Of a DNA stretch of 28,477 bases, positions 21,595 through 28,477 are shown in pieces (position 1 is the stretch's first letter; every line of letters begins with the position of its first letter). The position numbers were made by a program, and so were the translations under genes. Where the stretch lies: positions 1-28,477 of the forward strand of contig JAFPYA010000029.1 of NCBI GenBank assembly GCA_017412445.1, in the 5' to 3' direction. The notes beneath the pieces are model-generated. The model did not search any database and was not told where the DNA came from. It saw only the letters and a list, made by a program, of their open reading frames with translations. The DNA comes from Clostridia bacterium. Lineage in GTDB: Bacteria > Bacillota > Clostridia > Christensenellales > Aristaeellaceae.

Positions 21595-23520
21595 CTATTC
21601 GTCGTATATCCCGCCCTCGAGTGCGCTGCGCGCCGCCAATATGTACTTCGCCGTGTCCAGCGGGTCTACGCTGCGCCTTGCGGCGATCTTGCCTGTGCCG
21701 GGCGGGCAGTCGCGGTAGCCTTCGAGGCGGGCGCTCATGCCGCCGCGCCCTGAGGAGACGGAGGCGAGGCGGGTGGGGTAATCCATGCACTCGGAGGCGG
21801 GCACATAGGCCACAAGCGCGCTCATGTCTGAGTCTGTTTCCACAGACACTACCTCGCCGCGCATTGCTATGACGTCGCTCATTATTTTGCCGGTCACGCC
21901 TTCGGGCACGCGTATCCTGAGCTCCAATACCGGCTCAAGCAGCTTTGTGCCCGCGTTTCTGAGGCCGTCCTGTATCGCCCAGGGCGTGGCCACGATGAAG
22001 TCCAGAGGGTGGGTGTGAAACTGATGGTACGAGCCGCCGGTCAGCGTAATGTCCACGTCCGTCACCTGCCAGCCCAGCCTGCCCTGAGAGAGCGCGAGGG
22101 GCAGCGCCTGCTCCACCTGATGCTGGTAGCGCGGCAGTATCTCGCGGCCCGGCACCTCGGAGTGGAATTTAACGCCGCTGCCGCGGGGCGCGGGCGCGAT
22201 GCTGAAGCGCAGTATCGCCCAGCAGGGCTTTGGCATTGTGTAGGCGCAAAAGCCCGTGGCCTCGCGCGCGACGGTCTCCTTGTATATGACCGTGGGGTCG
22301 CCGAAATGCGAATTAAGGCCGTAGCGGGTTTTAAGCGCGTCCTCGAGGATTTCGAGCTGTATCGCGCCCATCGCGTCCATGTGCAGTTCGTTCGTGGCGC
22401 TGACGAAGCGGGTCCTCAGCAGCGGATCCTCCTCCGCCAGCTCGCGGCAGGCGGCGGCAAGCTCCCTCTGCCTTGAGATGTCATCCGCCTCCACTCTGAC
22501 GGTGGTGAGCGGCTCCCTGAGCCCGCCCGGCTGAACCCTGCGCGGCAGAAGCGCGCCGTCGCCCAGCACATGGCCCACCTTCATCTGATTAAGCCCGTAC
22601 ACCACGCCGATTTCGCCCGCCTTAAGCGCGCCCGCGTCCGCGCCGTCCACGCCGCGAATCTGGGTTATCTTGCTTTCAACCTGCGCAGTCTCGCCCGTGA
22701 GCGGGTCTATGCGCCCGGGCAGTGTGACCGCCTCGCGGTTTGAAAGCCTTCCGCCGTAGAGCCTCACCCACAGCCCCTTGCCCAGCAGCCTGTCCCTCTC
22801 CACCGCGAAGGCCACGCCGCACAGGGCGTCGCCGCCCGGGCGCGGCGGGGGCAGAAAGTCCCTTATGCCGTCGAGCACCTGCTCTGTACCTATGCCCTTT
22901 AGCGCCGAGCCGGAGAGCACGGGGTACACGCTGCCCTCCCTTGCAAGGCGGCTGAGCGAGGAATGAAGCTCGCTTACGCTTATCTCTTCGCCCAAAAGAA
23001 ACTTTTCGCTCAGTGCCTCGTCCTTGTCTATGAGCGTCTCGGTCAGCATGTCGCGGTCGCTTATGAGCGCGGCGCAGTCGCTCAGGCGCTTTCGTATCTG
23101 CACGGTCACGCGCTTCAGATCCGCGCCCTCCCTGTCCAGCTTGTTTATGAAAAACATCACGGGCAGACCCTGATTTTTGAGTGCTTCAAAGAGCAGCTCG
23201 GTTTGCGGCTGCACGCCCTCCGCGCCCGAAACCACCATTATCGCTCCGTCGAGCGCCCAAAGCGAGCGCTCTATCTCGGCGGAAAAATCGCTGTGGCCGG
23301 GCGTGTCGATCAGGTTTATGTCCTCGCCCTTCCACGAAAGCCTCACGCACTTGGCGCGAACGGATATGCCGCGCCGCCTCTCGACCGAAAGCGTATCCGT
23401 GTGGGCGGTGCCCTTGTCCACGCTGCCCAGCGTGCGTATAGCCCCCGCCGCCAGCAAAAGCTGCTCGCTCAGGGTGGTCTTGCCCGCGTCGACGTGGGCG
23501 AAAATGCCTATGTTGCGCAT
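21595..23520 (-). CDS. TetM/EF-G-like ribosomal translation GTPase
   Basis: A 641-residue translational GTPase laid out like the TetM/TetO ribosomal protection proteins. The G domain has G1 AHVDAGKTT (8-16), ERRRGIS (48-54, G2), DTPGHSDF (72-79) and NKLD (126-129). Domains II to V follow, including KAGEIGVVYGL and GTKLLEPVLELRIRVPEG. The loop at the tip of domain IV, SPVS in TetM, reads QFHTH here (SYHQFHTHPLDF), so drug resistance should not be assumed; the protein may be a housekeeping relative that acts on stalled ribosomes. The ATG at 23520 (with a TTG just before it) follows GGGAGG by five to six bases. It lies 37 bases behind the 5'-nucleotidase gene and is probably in its transcript. 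Confidence 0.85.
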   Translation of the reverse strand: MRNIGIFAHVDAGKTTLSEQLLLAAGAIRTLGSVDKGTAHTDTLSVERRRGISVRAKCVRLSWKGEDINLIDTPGHSDFSAEIERSLWALDGAIMVVSGAEGVQPQTELLFEALKNQGLPVMFFINKLDREGADLKRVTVQIRKRLSDCAALISDRDMLTETLIDKDEALSEKFLLGEEISVSELHSSLSRLAREGSVYPVLSGSALKGIGTEQVLDGIRDFLPPPRPGGDALCGVAFAVERDRLLGKGLWVRLYGGRLSNREAVTLPGRIDPLTGETAQVESKITQIRGVDGADAGALKAGEIGVVYGLNQMKVGHVLGDGALLPRRVQPGGLREPLTTVRVEADDISRQRELAAACRELAEEDPLLRTRFVSATNELHMDAMGAIQLEILEDALKTRYGLNSHFGDPTVIYKETVAREATGFCAYTMPKPCWAILRFSIAPAPRGSGVKFHSEVPGREILPRYQHQVEQALPLALSQGRLGWQVTDVDITLTGGSYHQFHTHPLDFIVATPWAIQDGLRNAGTKLLEPVLELRIRVPEGVTGKIMSDVIAMRGEVVSVETDSDMSALVAYVPASECMDYPTRLASVSSGRGGMSARLEGYRDCPPGTGKIAARRSVDPLDTAKYILAARSALEGGIYDE

Positions 23521-23557
23521 CAAATCCTCCCGAAATGATCAAAAGCCGCCCGGGGCT

Positions 23558-25735
23558 TTATTTTGCCTGTGCGTCCTCGTTTATAAGGTGAGGGCGCGTG
23601 TCCACGGGGTAAATGCCGCCCGCGCCGTAGGCTTCAAGCGCGGCGACGATTATGTATTTTTCAGTGCCGAGGGTCATCTCCCTGCCCTCCTTTTTCCATT
23701 TGGAGAAGGGCAGAGAGCCAAAATCCGACACGTAGGCGTTCACGCTCACGGTAAGCGTGCTTTCTTGCCACCCCTCCGCCCAGACGCCCCTGTCGTATAT
23801 CACCTCGCCGCCCGCGCTCACGAGCCGTGTGACATTTGTGCCGCTGTAATAGCAGTCTATGCCGCTCATGGTCAGGCGCGCGCCCGCCCCGCCGTTCAGC
23901 GCGGCGTCAAGCAAACCGAGCAATTCGCCGTAGCTTATCTCGTACACGCACAGGTCGTTGTCGAAGGGGTAGGCCGTGTATATGTCCGCCGCGCTGACCT
24001 CGCGCGAGGCCGCGCCGTTCAGCAGTATCCCCGTTCTCAGCGCGCCCATGTTGGTAAAGGCCACGTCCACGCCCGCGCCCGCGCGCACAAGCTCCAGCAT
24101 GAAGTTGCCCAGCGTACAGCTCATGGCACAGCCGTCTATGGGCGAAAGCGTGAGCTCCGTGTCTATTATCGCAAGCGCGCCGCCCACGGTTTCGCGCACA
24201 TACGAGGCCGCTTCAAGGGCGACATTCAGCACCTCCGGGTCAAATTTATCCCCCGCCTCGCCGTCAGGACAGAGCGTGTCGTCCTTGCTTAAGTACACAA
24301 ACCGCGCCCCGTCCACGCGGGCGTAGCCATTGCCTAAAACCAGCCTCGCCTCGCAGTAGCCGCGTCCGTAGCAGTACGCCTGCATGTAGGGTATGCCGCT
24401 GCCGCTTACGCCGCATTCGGGGAAGTGGCTGTGCCCGCCCAGCACCAGATCCACATCGCTGTCTATCCTCAGCTTATGCGCAAGCACCGCTGCGTCCATG
24501 TGCGCAAGCACTATCACCGCGTCGCAGCCGCCTGCCTTCAGCGCGCTTGCCAGCGCCTCAAGCGCTCTGTAGTCCTCGCGTATGCTGTAGCCTTCGCCCG
24601 AAAACACGTCCTTTGAAATCGAGCTGCCGTAGTCTTCCGCCCAGCCTATCACGCCTATATTCACTGTCCGCGCCTCCCCGCTTTGGGAAAAGGCGGTCTT
24701 TTCAATTATCGCGAAGGGCACGGCGATGTCTGAAGGCTCGCCGCTTTGGCTTATGTTCATGCACAGTACAGGTATTTTACTGTTTCCGCTTAAGCCGAAC
24801 ACGTCGTATGAGCCAAGGGTCGCGTCCGGGTCTATGACCTTCCTGACGCCCCAGTCGAACTCGTGGTTGCCCAGCGCCACCGCGTCGTATTTCATTATGT
24901 CCAGCGCCGCCATAACCGACTGCCCGTCCACCTCGTTTGAGACGGCGCTGCCCTGAAACATGTCGCCCCCGTCCAGGAGCAGCACGTTCTCTTCGCCGTG
25001 AACGAGGCGCGCTTTGTTCACGCGCGCGGCTATCGCGGCAAGGGGATAGGTGCAGTTTTCGCTTTCCGCCGCCGAGGTGTCGGCGAGGTAGCCGTGAAGG
25101 TCGGTGGTTTCAAAGAGGGTCAGGGCGTATTCGTCCTTTTCTTCGCCGCTTTTTCGTTCGGGCAGCGCGTCTGTGAGCTTTGCCGCCTCGTCCTTGTCAA
25201 GCGGCGCGTAAAACGCGTATCTGAAGCTTTCGTTCTGGGCGGTCTTGTAGAGCACCACCGCGTCCGAAAGCGGATAGTATTCCAGCGCGCTGCCGGTAAG
25301 ATACGCGCTCTCGACCGTGCAGCCGTTTGTGCGAAACGTGAGGCGCCAGAGCGCGCCCGTGCCGTATTCTTTAAGAACGAGCCTTCCGCTTTCCTCCGCC
25401 GAAAGATATTTTTCGCCCGAGGAGAAGGCGTAGGTGCCGTCGCTTTGGATTTCCGCGCGCCACAGGGCGGCGGAAGCAAGCGTGTACAGATACCCGTCCC
25501 GCTCGTAGGTTTCCGCCGTGGCGAGCCCCTTGTCCTTCCTTTCAGGCGTCAGCGCCTGACCGTAGGCGGCGTTTACTATATACACCTCCATGCCGTCCGT
25601 AAGCTCGCTTACCTTTACCGCCGCTGTGTCAAAGGGGCTGACCTTTTCTTCCGAAAGCGCGGGCGCAAGCGACAGAAGCAAAAGCGCAAGCAGCAGCGCG
25701 GGTATTCTAAGGCGGACAGTCGCAATCGCTTTCAC
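23558..25735 (-). CDS. Secreted 5'-nucleotidase / metallophosphatase with extra N-terminal domain
   Basis: A 725-residue exported enzyme expected to release phosphate from nucleotides outside the membrane. A signal peptide covers 1-28 (TVRLRIPALLLALLLLSLAPALS). Residues about 30-190 are an extra domain that I do not recognise. The metallophosphatase core shows TTDLHG (210-215), GDMFQGS (257-263), GNHEFDWG (289-296), VLAHMD and GGHSHFP, so the two-metal site is complete. The 5'-nucleotidase C-terminal domain follows (TLGNFMLELVRAGAGVDVAFTNMGALR, PFDNDLCVYEISYGEL), binding the nucleoside. No LPXTG or other anchor is visible at the C-terminus (NEDAQAK). The start is GTG at 25735 with AAAGGAG seven bases ahead. 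Confidence 0.9.
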   Translation of the reverse strand: MKAIATVRLRIPALLLALLLLSLAPALSEEKVSPFDTAAVKVSELTDGMEVYIVNAAYGQALTPERKDKGLATAETYERDGYLYTLASAALWRAEIQSDGTYAFSSGEKYLSAEESGRLVLKEYGTGALWRLTFRTNGCTVESAYLTGSALEYYPLSDAVVLYKTAQNESFRYAFYAPLDKDEAAKLTDALPERKSGEEKDEYALTLFETTDLHGYLADTSAAESENCTYPLAAIAARVNKARLVHGEENVLLLDGGDMFQGSAVSNEVDGQSVMAALDIMKYDAVALGNHEFDWGVRKVIDPDATLGSYDVFGLSGNSKIPVLCMNISQSGEPSDIAVPFAIIEKTAFSQSGEARTVNIGVIGWAEDYGSSISKDVFSGEGYSIREDYRALEALASALKAGGCDAVIVLAHMDAAVLAHKLRIDSDVDLVLGGHSHFPECGVSGSGIPYMQAYCYGRGYCEARLVLGNGYARVDGARFVYLSKDDTLCPDGEAGDKFDPEVLNVALEAASYVRETVGGALAIIDTELTLSPIDGCAMSCTLGNFMLELVRAGAGVDVAFTNMGALRTGILLNGAASREVSAADIYTAYPFDNDLCVYEISYGELLGLLDAALNGGAGARLTMSGIDCYYSGTNVTRLVSAGGEVIYDRGVWAEGWQESTLTVSVNAYVSDFGSLPFSKWKKEGREMTLGTEKYIIVAALEAYGAGGIYPVDTRPHLINEDAQAK

Positions 25736-25765
25736 GGTGAAGCTCCTTTATATGTATTTTTGCTT

Positions 25766-25794
25766 ATTATACAGCTTAGCCCCCGTCCGGTCAA
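25766..25794 (-). promoter_or_regulatory. Promoter of the 5'-nucleotidase/GTPase unit
   Basis: On the minus strand TTGACC (25789-25794, 5 of 6), a 17-base spacer and a perfect TATAAT (25766-25771), about 30 bases before the GTG start. It is divergent from the patatin promoter. Confidence 0.75.
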
Positions 25795-25846
25795 TCGCGG
25801 CGCATAAATATGCGCAAAAATACGCCTATTTTTACGCCCTCGGCGC

Positions 25847-25875
25847 TTGTCAGGCGGGGCGGCGTGTGGTATAAT
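25847..25875 (+). promoter_or_regulatory. Promoter of the patatin/MATE unit
   Basis: TTGTCA (25847-25852, 5 of 6), a 17-base spacer and a perfect TATAAT (25870-25875), about 40 bases before the ATG at 25915. This also rules out the longer frame that begins at 25810. Confidence 0.75.
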
Positions 25876-25914
25876 GCCGCGAAATCATACTTACGGGGGC
25901 TTAGGGCAGTTTAT

Positions 25915-26763
25915 ATGAAAAAGGGTCTCGTGATGGAGGGCGGCGCGATGCGCGGCATGTTCACCTGCGGGGTGATGGACGTGCTCATGGAAAACGATAT
26001 CGTATTTGACGGCGCGGCGGGGATCTCCGCGGGCGCGACGTTCGGCTGCAATTTTAAGTCCCGCCAGATTGGCCGCCCCTTGCGCTACAACTTAAAGTAC
26101 TGCCGCGACCCGCGCTACTGCTCCCTGCGCTCCCTCATATTTACCGGCGACCTCTACGGCGCGGACTTCTGCTACCGCGTGCTGCCGGACGAGCTGGACA
26201 TATTCGACCGCGAGGCGTACAGGCAGAACCCCATGGACTTTTACGTGGGCGCGACCGAGGTGACGAAGGCCGAAATCGCATACCGCAACTGCCTCAAGGC
26301 TGACGACACGGAGATGCAGTGGATACGCGCCTCGGCGTCCATGCCCTTTGTGTCCCACGCGGTGGAGATTGAGGGCAAAAAGTATCTGGACGGCGGCATC
26401 GTAGACGCGGTGCCCTACGGCATAATGGTCAAAAACGGCTATGAAAAGCTGGTGCTCATACTCACTCAGCCCGCGGGCTACCGCAAAAGCCCCATGGGCC
26501 TTAAGCGCCTTACAAAGCTGCTGCTGAGAAAATATCCCGCCCTGTACGAGGCGCTTTTACGCCGCCACGAGATGTACAACCGCCAGATGGACGAAATAGA
26601 CGCGCGCGAAAAAAGCGGGCAGTGGCTGGTTATGCGCCCGCCCGAGAAGCTCGGCGTCAACCGCGTGGAAAAGCACCCGGACAGGCTCGAAAAGGCCTAT
26701 CTCGTCGGCAAAAGCGAGGCAAACGCCCGCCTTGAACAGATAAAAACCTATCTTTGCTCCTGA
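25915..26763 (+). CDS. Patatin-like phospholipase
   Basis: A 282-residue cytosolic or membrane-associated lipid acyl hydrolase of the bacterial patatin/RssA/YjjU type. The oxyanion loop is MEGGAMRGMFTCGVMDVL (residues 7-24), the nucleophile Ser38 lies in GISAG, and the catalytic Asp159 lies in DGGIVDAVP, so the Ser-Asp dyad is complete. The frame is open to 25810, but that start lies before the promoter; the ATG at 25915 gives the normal family N-terminus. Its ribosome site is weak (AGGGCAG). The MATE transporter gene follows after 30 bases and is probably co-transcribed. The substrate is unknown. Confidence 0.9.
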   Translation: MKKGLVMEGGAMRGMFTCGVMDVLMENDIVFDGAAGISAGATFGCNFKSRQIGRPLRYNLKYCRDPRYCSLRSLIFTGDLYGADFCYRVLPDELDIFDREAYRQNPMDFYVGATEVTKAEIAYRNCLKADDTEMQWIRASASMPFVSHAVEIEGKKYLDGGIVDAVPYGIMVKNGYEKLVLILTQPAGYRKSPMGLKRLTKLLLRKYPALYEALLRRHEMYNRQMDEIDAREKSGQWLVMRPPEKLGVNRVEKHPDRLEKAYLVGKSEANARLEQIKTYLCS

Positions 26764-26793
26764 CCGCCCCCTGATTTACGAAAGGAAAAAACC

Positions 26794-28155
26794 ATGCGCA
26801 TTTTCACCCGCGACGGCTCGTTTTACAAAACCTACTTCAGGCTGATGCTGTTCATCGCCTTTCAGAACCTGCTCACCTTCAGCGTGTCGCTGGTGGACAA
26901 CGTGATGCTGTCGCGCTACGGCGGCGCGGCGTTCAACGGCGCGGCGCTGGCCAACCAGATACAGTTTCTTTTGCAGATGGTGGTAAACGGCGCGGGCGAG
27001 GGCGTAATAGTGCTTTCCGCCCAGTACTGGGGCGAGAGGCGCACGGACCCCATAAAGCGGGTGGCCTCGGCGGGGCTGACCACCGCGCTCACATTCGGCG
27101 TGACATTCTTTGTGCTGGCGAGCGTACTGCCCCGCGAGATACTGAGCCTCTTAAACAAGGACAAGGACATACTCGACGCAGGCTGCGAATATCTTAGCAT
27201 AATCCGCTTCACCTACCCCATCTGGTGCCTGACGATGGTGCTTTTGGCGTCTCAGCGCTCGGTCGAAAACGCGCGCCTGGGCTTTTTCGTGATGCTTATA
27301 AGCATGGTGGTAAACATATTTTTCAATTACTGCATGATATACGGCCACTGGATATTCGAGGAGATGGGCGTTCGCGGCGCGGCGTACGCCACGCTTATCG
27401 CCCGCGGCTTTGAATTTGTGACCGCGCTTGTATTTACTCTGTTCATAGACAAAAAGCTTAAGCTCAGGCTCAAAAGCATGTTCTCCTTCGACAGGGTGCT
27501 CTGGCGCGACTATTTCAAATACGCCACGCCCATAATGCTGGGCGGGGCCAGCTGGGGCATGGCGATGTTCATACAGACCTCGATAATCGGCCACATGGGC
27601 GGCGACGTCATAAGCGCAAACACCCTTGCGATAAACGTGTTCAACGTGGTGAGCGTGTTCGCCTACGGCGGCGGCAACGCCTCGGGCGTGATCACAGGAA
27701 AGTTAATAGGCGAAAACAACCCGCGCCTTAAGGAATACGTGCGCACAATGCAGGCGCTGTTCGTGCTCACGGGGCTCATAACCGGCGCCACCATCTTTGC
27801 GCTCAGGATGCCCGTGATACGTCTGTTCCGCCTTGAGACAGGCGCGGCGATAGGCTTCGCAAAGCAGTTTCTGCTGGTGCTCTCAGTAACCTCCGTGGGC
27901 ACGGCGTATCAGGCGCCCTGCCTTACGGGCATAGTGCGCGGCGGCGGGCTGACCAAGTTCGTGTTTTACAACGACCTCATATTCCAGTGGGGCATAGTGC
28001 TATTGTTTTCGCTGCTTGCGGCCTACGTGTGGCATCTGCCGCCCGTGTGGGTGTTTTTCATACTCAAAAGCGACCAGCTGCTCAAATGCGCCGTCGCCGC
28101 CGTTGAGGTAAACCGCTTCACGTGGATAAGAAAGCTAACGCAGGCGCAAGCCTGA
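26794..28155 (+). CDS. MATE-family efflux transporter
   Basis: A 453-residue, 12-helix membrane protein that exchanges organic substrates for Na+ or H+. Family features are NLLTFSVSLVDNVMLSRYGG near the start, ALANQIQFLLQMVVNGAGEGVIVLSAQYWGERR, and the second-half counterpart HMGGDVISANTLAINVFNVV...ASGVITGKLIGENNPRLKEY, showing the two pseudo-symmetric halves. Length is standard and the protein is complete. The ATG at 26794 has AAAGGA ahead. No drug or metabolite can be named from sequence. The 78 bases after its stop hold no clear terminator before the convergent gene. Confidence 0.93.
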   Translation: MRIFTRDGSFYKTYFRLMLFIAFQNLLTFSVSLVDNVMLSRYGGAAFNGAALANQIQFLLQMVVNGAGEGVIVLSAQYWGERRTDPIKRVASAGLTTALTFGVTFFVLASVLPREILSLLNKDKDILDAGCEYLSIIRFTYPIWCLTMVLLASQRSVENARLGFFVMLISMVVNIFFNYCMIYGHWIFEEMGVRGAAYATLIARGFEFVTALVFTLFIDKKLKLRLKSMFSFDRVLWRDYFKYATPIMLGGASWGMAMFIQTSIIGHMGGDVISANTLAINVFNVVSVFAYGGGNASGVITGKLIGENNPRLKEYVRTMQALFVLTGLITGATIFALRMPVIRLFRLETGAAIGFAKQFLLVLSVTSVGTAYQAPCLTGIVRGGGLTKFVFYNDLIFQWGIVLLFSLLAAYVWHLPPVWVFFILKSDQLLKCAVAAVEVNRFTWIRKLTQAQA

Positions 28156-28233
28156 AAATGCCCGCGTTATTTGCCGCTAAATCTGCTAAATGATACTTGA
28201 GGATATTACAGCATAAGCGTCAAAAGCTAATCT

Positions 28234-28477
28234 TCATTTGCTGCCCTCTGCCGCTGTCAAAGCCTGATAGCGGCGCATTAGTTCAGCGACACAGCTGCTC
28301 TCGGTGGTGTCCTTGACGCTCATGCCGTAGGCCTCCATGACGGCGCGGTCGTTTTGCTGGTGGGCCTTGCGAAGCTCCGGCGGCATTGTCAAATCGTCGT
28401 ACAGGTCGGCAAGGCTGCTGTCCGGGTACAGGGCGCGGGCGTCCAGAATGGCCTGCGCGGTCTTTTCGATCTTCGCC
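28234..28477 (-). CDS. C-terminus of an MmeI/YeeA-like DNA methyltransferase, cut by the window edge
   Basis: Reading in from the right edge on the minus strand, 80 codons end with TGA at 28234-28236. The translation AKIEKTAQAILDARALYPD, then SSLADLYDDLTMPPELRKAH, then QQNDRAVMEAYG matches, from memory, the C-terminal region of type IIL restriction-modification proteins (MmeI) and the related YeeA methyltransferases. The rest, including the methyltransferase motifs, lies outside. The gene converges on the MATE gene. It may mark the edge of a restriction or defence locus. Confidence in the frame is high; the family call rests on this short conserved segment. Confidence 0.7.
   Translation of the reverse strand, partial: AKIEKTAQAILDARALYPDSSLADLYDDLTMPPELRKAHQQNDRAVMEAYGMSVKDTTESSCVAELMRRYQALTAAEGSK

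Noticed and set aside
21595..23520. Tetracycline resistance gene (tetM/tetW) as a firm call
   Set aside because: The domain architecture fits, but the key loop differs and there is no mobile context, so only a TetM-like GTPase is supported.

Overview
The window looks like chromosomal DNA from a GC-rich, gut-type member of the Clostridia (Firmicutes). The grounds are Gram-positive style Shine-Dalgarno sites (AGGAGG-like), several near-consensus sigma-A promoters with 17-bp spacers, a clostripain-family protease, a TagF-like glycerophosphotransferase with a LicD domain, a Clostridia-type smpB-ssrA pair, and dispersed 112-bp repeats of a kind familiar from Oscillospirales-like genomes. Genes right of about 6.3 kb are GC-rich yet use the ATA isoleucine codon heavily. 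The exact taxon cannot be fixed from sequence reading alone.

Layout. 1-272: gene-free, hairpin-rich, holding a terminator. 273-3496 (minus): an operon of ECF sigma factor, one-TM anti-sigma-like protein and secreted C11 protease; the protease gene is broken by an apparent 1-nt deletion. 3497-4053: mostly non-coding, with an imperfect inverted repeat and the tmRNA terminator. 4056-4873 (minus): tmRNA (tag ANENSYAVAA) with smpB only 3 bases upstream. 5067-5722 (plus): a 60-residue protein ending in a Gly-Gly leader-like motif, overlapping a second ECF sigma factor. 5782-6252: repeat island. 6332-12468 (plus): an NHLM/NHLP-type bacteriocin export operon (short membrane-fusion protein, C39-peptidase ABC transporter, partner ABC transporter), then a YdcF-like and a YczE-like protein. 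12574-13425 (plus): a YunG-like/GNAT fusion. 13516-14859 (minus): an LPG-synthase/flippase-like membrane protein. 15047-17275 (plus): purB and a nucleoside phosphorylase. 17499-21254 (plus): a surface phosphoglycopolymer operon (phosphosugar transferase, GT2-LicD fusion, TagF-like transferase). 21595-25735 (minus): a secreted 5'-nucleotidase and a TetM-like ribosomal GTPase. 25915-28155 (plus): patatin and a MATE transporter. 28234 to the right edge (minus): the C-terminus of an MmeI/YeeA-like DNA methyltransferase.

How the parts may work together. The most system-like region is 5067-12468. A small protein with a GG motif and its sigma factor lie just upstream of a GG-cleaving (C39) export machine that has no obvious precursor or modification enzyme beside it, although a strong terminator and a fresh TTGACA-17-TATTAT promoter separate the two units. 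The left operon is a typical sigma/anti-sigma envelope-response layout with a secreted protease as third gene. Its promoter is overlaid by a perfect palindrome, and a related palindrome lies in the leader of the second sigma unit. The link between small protein and exporter is an inference and is untested.
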